From Tenrec ecaudatus (taxonomy: Eukaryota > Chordata > Mammalia > Afrosoricida > Tenrecidae): 64,000 nucleotides of DNA. Shown here piece after piece: positions 56,917 through 64,000 of this stretch; positions within the stretch are counted from its first letter, which is position 1, and every line of letters begins with the position of its first letter. Below the pieces are notes generated by a model. That model saw nothing but the letters and a program-made list of their open reading frames with translations. It did not search any database and was not told the origin of the DNA. The stretch is taken from assembly GCF_050624435.1 (NCBI RefSeq), contig NC_134540.1:107227739-107291738 (forward strand), read 5' to 3'. Position numbers and translations under genes: made by a program.

Positions 56917-57415
56917 AAAGTAAAGGAGCAGCAAAAATAGGAAGACATCAACAAGGTGGATGGACACACCGACTGCAACAAAGGACTCAAATACAGCAAT
57001 AATTGTGATGGTAGCACAGGACCCGGCAGTGTTTCCTTCTGTTGTCCATAGGGTTGTCATGAGTTAACATCACCCGTTGTTATGTTAGCAGCATAACATA
57101 ACTTGTCATGACAGCAAAGGCTGTGACTTTAAATTTCCTTTCCTGGAGGAGCAACTGGCTTTGAAGGTTAAATGACGCAAACCTGGAGCCAAGACTTGGG
57201 AGCCACCTGTCCCCTGTGCCACACTTCCGGAGTGTCATTGCCATGGCTTGGTGCTGCTGTGCCGGTTATGAAAAACTTAGTCCTCGGTGTTGTTTTCCGT
57301 TGGCTGTTCGATTTAGATCCGTCTGAGGCTAGCTGTAACATTGTACATTTTTCCACGTGCTTCTTCCTTCAAACTGTTATAGAAACAAGAACCTAGAGTC
57401 ATAATGCAGAAGCAT

Positions 57416-57910
57416 ATGAGGGGATCCCCTCCCCCAGATGGAATTTATTTTCAAAGCTTTGTATTTAAGCTTTTTTTCCCCAAAATAACCTTATCACCTT
57501 CAAAGTACTCTCCATTACATGTAATCTATTTGTCAAACCTGGGATTCCATTCTTGAAAGCATTATTCAAACTCATCTGTTTAGATGACTGAGAGCACCTC
57601 CCTTTTTTCCTTACGTCATCAAATCACTGTCCTTTCACGTCCCTCTTAATTCACAGAAACAAAAGTCACACAGAGCGAGGCCAGGTGAGTCAGGTGTGCA
57701 GGGCAACAGAGGCATGCTGCTTTTTTGCCAAAACTGGCGCACTGAGATGGCTGTGTGAGCAGGTGCACTGTCGTGGTGGCAAAACCAGTCCCCCATCTGC
57801 CACAAATAAGGATTTTTGAGGGGCACACTGTTACACAATCTTTTCAGAACTTCTAAATAGAAAGCTTGATTAACAGTCTGACCTGGTGGAACAAGCTCAG
57901 ATGACACAAA
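57416..57910 (-). pseudogene. Mariner transposase relic C (C-terminal half)
   Basis: On the minus strand: [20 protein letters not shown] (57880 down), GDWFCHHDSAPAHTAISVRQ (57790 down) and SPGLALCDFCFCELRGT (57660 down). The catalytic block HHD.AP.HTA is intact in sequence but the N-terminal half is absent. A TIR-like TATGAGGGGATCC lies at 57416. Confidence 0.8.
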
Positions 57911-58159
57911 GATAATCAGAGAATGACTCCCAGGAGAAAGACAATCTCCTGGACAGAAGGCATCAGTCTCTGCTTCTGGCCTCTGCAGGCAGTTGGGGCC
58001 CCTGTGTGAGTCAATCCTGGAAGCGTTGAGCCTTACTTTTGTTAAAAAGCAGTAACTCTTTGTGTCAATATTTCACCTAGTGATTGCCATCCTCTCTCTT
58101 TTCCCCCATGCGTTCATGAGAGCGCTGTTCATACTGAGCTGTTCATACTGTTCTCTACA

Positions 58160-58530
58160 GTGGTCGCCATTAAGTTGACCCCTACTCCTACTGGCTGACC
58201 CCGTGTATGTCAGAGTGCTTCCTAGGATTTTAACGGCTGATCTTTTAGAAGTGGATCACTAGGACTTTCTTCAGCATCTCTCAACCCACTGCCATTGAGT
58301 CATTGCTGACTCATGACTTGCTGTGGGTTTCCAAGACTTTAACTGCTTACCGGAGAAGAAAGACCCCTCTCAGAATCTGCTGGTGGTTTCGAACTGCCAG
58401 TCATGAGGGTTACAGCCCAACACCTAACCACTATACCACAAGGCTCATCTAGGGTGGGACTCAAACCTCTAACCTTTCAATTAACAGTTGAATGTAACTG
58501 TTTGCACCACCCAGACTCCACTCCCTGCTT
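58160..58530 (-). repeat. SINE nested in SINE
   Basis: The outer copy (second type) starts GTGGTCGCCATTAAGTTGAC and resumes with AGGGTGGGACTCAAACCTCT and TGTTTGCACCACCCAGACTC. The inner AfroSINE (about 58277-58446) shows CCCACTGCCATTGAGTCATT, GGTGGTTTCGAACTGCCAGT and CACCTAACCACTATACCACA. Confidence 0.75.
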
Positions 58531-58600
58531 CCACGTGTCATTCCGAGCTGCAGTGGAATGACTGACCTGATCATTAATCCAGGGACTATCATTACTACGC

Positions 58601-58923
58601 TGTCATGCGCTCAGTCTCGCCAGCAAGAAGGACGCGCCACAACAGGATTCTTCCACAGGCGTTTAATGCGGGTTCGATTTGCAGATGCGGAAAAAGACCC
58701 CGAAGCCCCAAACTACTGCTGCTTATATGCGCTCTATGGGGACGTGCTGTGCATTGATTGGTGCGTTCGCCAGAACCCTTATTAGCATACTCTAGGGCGG
58801 AGTTATGACTACGTCATCTAAGCAGTGCGCATGCTCTAAGTGGTTGTTTACCACTTAACTGGGCTACCGCCCTGACTGCCCTGTGCCATCTTGTAATGAC
58901 GGCGAGAGCTGCGGCTTCCCACA
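58601..58923 (-). mobile_element. Solo LTR of IAP/ERVK type, 6-bp TSD
   Basis: 323 bp ending (minus strand) TG...CA and bounded by perfect 6-bp CTACGC (58595-58600, 58924-58929). The minus strand starts TGTGGGAAGCCGCAGCTCTC and carries ACAAGATGGC, GAGCATGCGCACTGC and TGACGTAGTCAT, words shared with IAP-like LTRs. A TATA-like CATATAAGCAG lies near 58725-58735 and ATTAAA near 58660. No internal retroviral sequence is beside it, so it is a recombined solo LTR. CpG-rich and clean, it is one of the younger insertions. Confidence 0.82.
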
Positions 58924-58936
58924 CTACGCAAGGAGA

Positions 58937-59108
58937 TTGGTGGTACAGAGGGTTAAGTAATGGGCTGCTAACTGAAAGGTCCGTGGCTTGAACCCACCAC
59001 CTGCTCCTAGGAAGAAAGAGGAGGCCATCTGCTTCCATAAAGGTTTACATTTACAACCTCAGAAACCCTGTGCTGCACTCCTTCTGCGGGGTGACGATAG
59101 GTATTGTT
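58937..59108 (+). repeat. AfroSINE, sense
   Basis: GGTGGTACAGAGGGTTAAGT, TAATGGGCTGCTAACTGAAA (A-box side), GGCTTGAACCCACCACCTGC (B box) and CAGAAACCCTGTGCTGCACT. It is the clearest sense copy in the window. Confidence 0.85.
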
Positions 59109-59109
59109 A

Positions 59110-59550
59110 AGTGTGACCGTGAGCTGGTTAGCGACCCACTCTAAGCCTCAGTCTTCCTCCCCACTGCGACCACTAAAACGAGGCACTCAAAGAAAAGCAC
59201 CTAAGACAGGCCCTGGCATAGCGTGAGCACTTCATTTTCACTGACATTTTTGACAACTTCCAACTTTCCTTGATTCATACTTACTATACTTCAAGTTCCA
59301 ATTATTAATAGATGTTTGCAGCTGTTTCTTCTTATTTTAAGTTGTGCCCCATCAGCAAATGAAGGTCCCAAAGGCTTCACTCCACCATGACGGTCACTTC
59401 AACTCTGAGAAAGTAGCTCTTCCTCAGTCATATTTTGAGTGCCCTCCAACCTGCAGAGCTCAGAGACTTCTGGCACTGTCTGATAATGGCTTGCTTCAGT
59501 TCATGAGGTTTTCCGTATCTGACAACACTCTTCTGTAGGTTTTCAGTGAC
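59110..59550. other. Intergenic, nothing recognised
   Basis: An open frame at 59344-59538 has no recognisable domain. A shrunken MIR-like word (CTCTAAGCCTCAGTCTTCCT) lies near 59140. Confidence 0.35.
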
Positions 59551-59554
59551 TAGT

Positions 59555-59780
59555 TTCTCAGAAGTGGATAGCCTAAGCTTGGCGGAGCCTGCTCACTTTG
59601 AATACTGCTATTGGTGTTTGGAAATACCAGTGACATAGCTTCCAGGATCACAGCCACACATGATTCACCATAGTAAGACAAACTGACAGACAGTGGCAAC
59701 AAGTGCACCATAGGACAGAGTGGAACTCTTCCTGTGGGTTTCCAAAAAGGCACGCAAAATATTGCCATTTATGGAAAAAG
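59555..59780 (-). repeat. RTE 5'-region / second-type SINE fragment
   Basis: TTTCTCAGAAGTGGATAGCC, TGTTTGGAAATACCAGTGAC and ATAGCTTCCAGGATCACAGC correspond in antisense to the 33.3-kb RTE piece. GGACAGAGTGGAACTCTTCC then resembles SINE body. Confidence 0.5.
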
Positions 59781-59784
59781 AAGA

Positions 59785-60575
59785 AGAAACTTCCTCCTCA
59801 TTTGCAATCATTCACCATTTCCCTCCACCTTTGGCCCCTGGCAATCACCTATCTACTTTATGTCTCGATCTGACATTTCATATAGATGGAATCATATAAT
59901 CTGTGACCTTCTGTATCTCGCTTCTTTCACTTAGCATGTTCTCAACATTATTCTTGTAGCATGTATCAGGATGCCATTCCCTTACATGGCTGAGTATTCC
60001 ATTACTTTTACAGTCAACCCTGGATTGGTACACTCCATCCCAGGGGTGAAGCCCCCTTGGACACCAAAATTGGGGATACTTAAATTCCTTATCTAAAATG
60101 GGGTGGCATTTGTATATAATCCATATGCATCTTCCTGTATACTTTTAATCATACCTAGATGACTTATAGTCCCTAGCACACTATAAGTGCTATGTAATTG
60201 GTACTTTTGGCTCCCGCTTAGCCTTTGAATGATTGCTTTGATCACTTAATTGCTTTTTAGGAGATGTATTCCTCTCCCACTTCCACTCCAGCCAAATATT
60301 TTAATTTCAGAAGTGGTTTAAGGCAAGGATGCAGAATATACAGATGGAATAGCCATTGTGTATACGACATATTTTCAAAATCTATTGCGCAGTTGATGAA
60401 CATTTGGATGTTTCCACTTACAGAATATTGTAATGCTGTTATGAATGTTCATGTTCAAGTTATGATGTGCTTTCAAGTGTCTTGAGTATATATCTAGAAT
60501 TGCTGGGTCATAGGGCAACTCTCCTACTTTTTGAGGAACTGCCAAACTTTTTCCTAAGTGTAATCTATCAACATA
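59785..60575 (-). mobile_element. L1M fragment, split by MER2
   Basis: GCATGTATCAGGATGCCATT and GCTGAGTATTCCATTACTTT come before the break; ATGTTCATGTTCAAGTTATG and GAATTGCTGGGTCATAGGGC come after it. Confidence 0.7.
60008..60215 (-). mobile_element. MER2/Tigger1-type DNA transposon
   Basis: ACAGTCAACCCTGGATTGGT, CACCAAAATTGGGGATACTT and CATATGCATCTTCCTGTATA follow the antisense order of MER2. It is inserted in L1M, at ATTACTTTT. Confidence 0.55.
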
Positions 60576-60581
60576 TACAAT

Positions 60582-61216
60582 TGTGATAGGTAGGTTTATT
60601 GTGCCAACCTGGCCAATAACATGTGAGATTAATAAGGTCACAGTATGATTGGAGGACAAAGAGATAAATAGCTTGGCAAGCCCTACCTGTCTCTCTCTTG
60701 CTCTCTGGTGATCGGACCAGTGTGCAGCTGCCTTAGCTAGTTCTCTGCCTCAACTAGTGAGCTACACTACCTGTGGAGTACCCAACTCACCCATAGACTT
60801 TGTCACTAGAGCTTGAGGTTCCTTTGAGACCTGCTTCACCACACTGCCGGTGTATATATCACTTCAGCTGGGACTGTGGGACCCCATCATCTGGCTGACT
60901 GTTGGTGACCCGCCCAGCTGTTTGCTGCCTGTGGCTGAACTACCTGTATTACTCTATGGAAGACTCAGCTGTCTGCTTCCTTGGCCTTGGATCCAGCAGC
61001 CCTCATGAGTTGAAGGACTTTCAGTGTATTAACTGTTTTACGGAAGTGAGTTGAACTGAGCCCTCTGTACTGCTATATGTACTTATTAGCTCTGTGTGTG
61101 AATAAATATATAATTATATATATAATATAAGTTTTATATATATAAATATATATATTTCATGTATACATAAACTCATATGTATCATGGTTTTGTTTCTCTA
61201 GAGAACCTGGTCTAAA
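60582..61216. mobile_element. LTR-like element with AT-repeat expansion
   Basis: Begins TGTGATAGGTAGGTTTATTG and ends near GAACCTGGTCTAAA. ACAAT is found at both edges (60577-60581, 61217-61221). An AT-rich microsatellite (61090-61160) sits where the other copies have TATATAA-like sequence. It is a relative of 50690 (reversed). Confidence 0.6.
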
Positions 61217-61231
61217 ACAATACTTTGATCT

Positions 61232-61850
61232 ATTTTGTTGTTGAGGATATGCATAGCAAAACACCCACCAACTCAACTATTTTTACATATAGCAGTTAGT
61301 GACATTCTTTGAATGGTGCAACCAATCTCACCCATCTGGTCTGAATATTCCTCCCATTAACATAAATTCCTTGCTTCCTAAGATTCCTAGCTAATCTTTT
61401 GAGTTGAATTGCTATTGTCACATAGATGGTTCTTAAAAGAGCATAATGCTCAAGATGGACATTTTGTCCATCTAGTTTATTAGTGAACTTAAACCAAACG
61501 CTCCCAAACTTATTTGGCCTGCTGCTCCGTTTTCAGAAAAAAATCATACAGCATTCCCCCTGGCAATTATATTTTTTCTACTACAACCCATAATTCTGGA
61601 TAAAATGTAGGTATCTGCCTTTTCAATTCTCCCTGGATTGTTCCAGTGTCCCCAGGGACAGTATCGCCCACCATGAGAAACAGTAATCTAAACTCTTCTT
61701 TGGTTTTAAGAAGATGTCAGTGGTTATTTTTAGTTTGAGGCTTAAAGATGAGCTCAGGACAATAGTTTCAGGATTTCTCCTTTCATGGATCTATGAAATC
61801 TGGAGTTTGTGATAATTTGGAATTCTCTCCTACATTTGCTCCTTTTTTTG
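61232..61850 (-). mobile_element. L1MA/L1MB-type 3' UTR, split
   Basis: GAGGATATGCATAGCAAAAC, CTCAAGATGGACATTTTGTC, then after the hAT piece GGTTTTAAGAAGATGTCAGT and TAGTTTCAGGATTTCTCCTT. It matches 52235-52765. Confidence 0.7.
61490..61690. mobile_element. hAT-Charlie-type MITE
   Basis: CTCCCAAACTTATTTGGCCT at one end and CCCACCATGAGAAACAGTAA at the other resemble the CA-GTGTTTCTCAAACTTT... GAGAAAC-type ends of Charlie MITEs. It interrupts the L1M copy. Confidence 0.45.
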
Positions 61851-61861
61851 ATTTGCATATA

Positions 61862-63080
61862 TTTTTAAAAACATTTTATTAGGGGCTCACACAACTCTTA
61901 TCATAGTCCATACATACATCAATTGTGTAAAGCACATCTGTACATTCATTGCCCTCATTATTTTCAAAGCATTTGCTCTCCACTTAAGTCCTTTGCATCT
62001 GATCCTCTTTTTTCCCTTCCCTCCCCGCTCTCCCCTTCCTCATGAGCCCTTGATAATTTATAAATTATGATTTTGTCATATCTTGCCCTGTCTGACGTCT
62101 CCCTTCACCCCCTTCTCTGTTTTCCGTCCCCCAGGGAGGAGGTCACATGTAGATCCTTGTAATCTTGTAATTGGTTCTCTCTTTCCAACCCCCTCTCCCT
62201 CTACCCTCCCAGTATCACCACTCACACCCCGGATCCTGAAGGTATCATTTGCCCTGGATTCCCTGTGCCTCCAGCTCCTATCTGCACCAGTGTACATCCT
62301 CTGCTCTATCCAGACTTGCAAGCTAGAATTCGGATCATGATAGTGGGGGGTGGGGTGGGGAGGAGAGGAAGCATTTAGGAACTAGAGGAAAACTGTATTC
62401 TTCATTAGTGCTGCATCGCACCCTGACTGACTCATCTCCTCCCCTAGACCCCTCTGCAAGGGGATCTCCGGTGGTTGACAAATGGACTTTGGGTCTCCAT
62501 TCTTCATTTCCCCCCTCATTCACTATGGTAAGATGTTTTGTTCTGATGATGCCTTATACCTGATTCCTTCGATACCTCATGATAGCACAGCCTGGTGTGC
62601 TTCTTCCATGTGGGCTTTGTTGCTTCTCAGCTAGATGGCCACTTGTTTACCTTCAAGCCTTTAAGACCCCAGACACTATCTCTTTTGATAGCCAGGCACC
62701 ATCAGCTTTCTTCACCACATTTGCTTATGCACCCATTTGTCCTCAGCGATCCTGTCATGGAGGTGTGCACCTAATGATATGATTTTGTGTTCTTTGATGC
62801 CTGATAACTGATCCCTTTGGAACCACGTGATCACACAGGCTGCTGTGGTCTTCCATGTGGGTTTTGTTGCTTCTGAGCTAGATGGCCGCTTGTTTATCTT
62901 CAAGCCTTTAAGACTCCAGACACTATCTCTTTTGATAGCTGGGCACCATCAGCTTTCTTCACCACATTTGCTTATTCACCCGCTTTGTCTTCAGTGGTAG
63001 TGTCGGGAGGGTGAGCATCATAGAATGCCAATTTAGTAGAAGAAAGTATTCTTGCATTGAGGGAGTTCTTGAGTAGAGGC
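61862..63080 (-). mobile_element. L1 3' UTR with two full duplicated units
   Basis: The antisense end AACATTTTATTAGGGGCTCA leads into the C-rich tract. The unit AAGCCTTTAAGACCCCAGAC (62656) recurs as AAGCCTTTAAGACTCCAGAC (62902), about 246 bp apart. It is one of the longest 3' UTR-only copies here. Confidence 0.85.
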
Positions 63081-63084
63081 CCAA

Positions 63085-63335
63085 TGTCCGGCTACATCGG
63101 TTGTTCCATGACCTTCAGTGAAATTGTACTTGCATGTGAGGTCAATGATACTGTGCTATAATTTCAGCATTCTGTTGAGTCCTCTTTCTTTGGATTGGGT
63201 ACAAATATGAATCTCTTCCTGTCAGTTGGCTGTCTTTCAAATTTCCTGGCATAGATGAATGAGTGCTTCCAGTGCTTCATCAGCTTGTTGAAATGTAGGA
63301 AGCATCCTGCTGATCAAGGTGTTTACTAATGGGTG
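63085..63335 (-). pseudogene. RTE reverse-transcriptase fragment
   Basis: TTTCTTTGGATTGGGTACAA, ATCTCTTCCTGTCAGTTGGC and GAGTGCTTCCAGTGCTTCAT are the antisense of the RTE core also seen at 54.65 kb. The RTE frame is broken. Confidence 0.7.
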
Positions 63336-63356
63336 ACTATTTAGTCCCCTGCGCCT

Positions 63357-63795
63357 CTGTGTCTCTGCAGACAAAAGCATTGCAAAATGACTGTTATTTG
63401 TGACTTTGCAGCTAAAAGCATTAAGGGATAACTCAGCTATTTATGATCTCTTTGAGGCTCTCTTGAATCTTGCATATCCCTGTGATTGTCCTTGAACCTA
63501 GTGCTTTTATTATTCTAAAGTTAAGAAACTGTGACTAGTTAAGTAACATTTGCATAGATAAGAGTTAAGGAATGTTTAAGTTCTTTGATGTTTGTTTTGT
63601 AACCAATTCCCTTGTGTAAGAAGAGTATATATACCAAGCTTCAAATATACTCCAGACTTCAATCCATCAGATCGGAGTCCTCCCGATCCCATGCTTTGTA
63701 CATAGCTCTTTATTTTCCTATCATCCGCACGCCTCAGTTCGAACCCAGCTTGATGCGGGATAGATGGTCTAAATCTCCCGCAGAGTATGTTTAAC
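63357..63795 (+). mobile_element. Possible retroviral LTR
   Basis: A TATA-like GAGTATATATACCAAGC (63623), a U5-like CTTTATTTTCCTATCATCCG and an end resembling CTCCCGCA give an LTR look. No target-site duplication was found, so boundaries and identity are uncertain. Confidence 0.4.
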
Positions 63796-63924
63796 ATGCA
63801 GGAATATACCAGGCCATATTTATCTTGGTTTTAGGGGGGCAGTCTGCTTCTTGTTATAATAAATTGGCTTATATAACAGCTCTCCATGCATTTTGTGAGA
63901 AGCTGTAAAGAATTAAGGGATTCT

Positions 63925-64000
63925 GCTAGGTCTGTTGGGTTAGCTAACGGCAAGTTCGGTGGTTCAAACCCACCAGGTGGGACGAAAGAGGAGGCTATCT
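63925..64000 (+). repeat. AfroSINE head, cut by the window edge
   Basis: GGGTTAGCTAACGGCAAGTT and GGTGGTTCAAACCCACCAGG (B box) are clear. The copy continues beyond the window. Confidence 0.8.

Larger units (their letters stand above)
53445..57075 (+). pseudogene. RTE LINE relic with nested insertions
   Basis: RTE coding sequence lies in pieces: linker and RT N-terminal region 53445-53690 (PFQEVACDQDHVMLKEAASI...LDNNKASGIP), RT core about 54555-55385 (FDCVDHSKLLIWLRRFENSR near 55010), more at 55590-55950, 56101-56199 and 56917-57075 (GRHQQGGWTHRLQQRTQIQQ-like tail). Stops and frameshifts are many. Between the pieces sit a SINE, an unidentified block (53941-54550) and four L1 3' ends. Orientation is plus throughout. 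Confidence 0.75.

Noticed and set aside
63925-64000. tRNA gene with A and B boxes
   Set aside because: It is the tRNA-like head of a SINE; no cloverleaf or terminator is seen.
35800-64000. DLEU2, TRIM13 or the miR-15a/16-1 cluster expected near SPRYD7
   Set aside because: I found no sequence resembling TRIM13 coding exons or these microRNAs. In human they lie tens of kb further, so they are probably beyond the window.
1-64000. CRISPR arrays, operons or bacterial defence systems
   Set aside because: Direct repeats here are transposon TSDs, microsatellites or SINE copies; the DNA is mammalian.

Overview
The window is ordinary-looking mammalian nuclear DNA, almost certainly from an afrotherian (elephant, tenrec, golden mole, aardvark group). 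The best evidence is the dominant SINE: tRNA-headed, with a tail whose antisense reads like ACTGCCATCAAGTTGATTC followed by ACTCATAGTGACC, the AfroSINE signature. It occurs more than 20 times at many ages. RTE (BovB-like) LINEs, mariner relics and a lineage-specific L1 family with a very long G/purine-rich 3' UTR agree with this. A small afroinsectivore such as a tenrec is my guess, from memory of its L1 tails only. There are no bacterial or phage genes, no CRISPR and no operons.

Only one protein-coding gene is convincing: SPRYD7 (C13orf1/CLLD6), on the minus strand. Its five coding exons lie at 34721-34826, 28858-28974, 16823-16989, 11516-11618 and 8168-8265. All splice sites are GT/AG, phases match, and the joined CDS is 591 nt (196 codons plus stop), the length I recall for human SPRYD7. 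The 5' end sits in a CpG island (about 34.2-35.7 kb); the 3' UTR probably runs to about 7.1 kb. In human this gene lies on 13q14 between KPNA3 and TRIM13/DLEU2; neither neighbour is seen here.

Layout: 1-7 kb, intergenic, with an L1 3' end, a three-unit tandem array of RTE fragments alternating with GGGCTA-type repeats, and an LTR inserted in that array. 7-35 kb, SPRYD7 with introns holding a nearly full-length but inactive L1 (17.4-25.7 kb, antisense to the gene), two mariner relics, MIRs, SINEs and a palindromic MITE. 35-64 kb, gene-free flank built from layered insertions: L1 3' ends, LTR-like elements, an RTE with nested insertions (53.4-57.1 kb), a hAT transposase relic, a U2 snRNA fragment and a clean solo LTR of IAP/ERVK type (58.6 kb).

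I found no undescribed multigene system. The most interesting signals are structural: the composite RTE/hexamer array, an L1 lineage with a duplicated 3' terminus present at two loci, a twin-primed L1, a 35-nt U2 retro-insertion with target-site duplication, and an apparently poly(A)-only insertion. Repeat boundaries were read by eye and are approximate unless target-site duplications are given.
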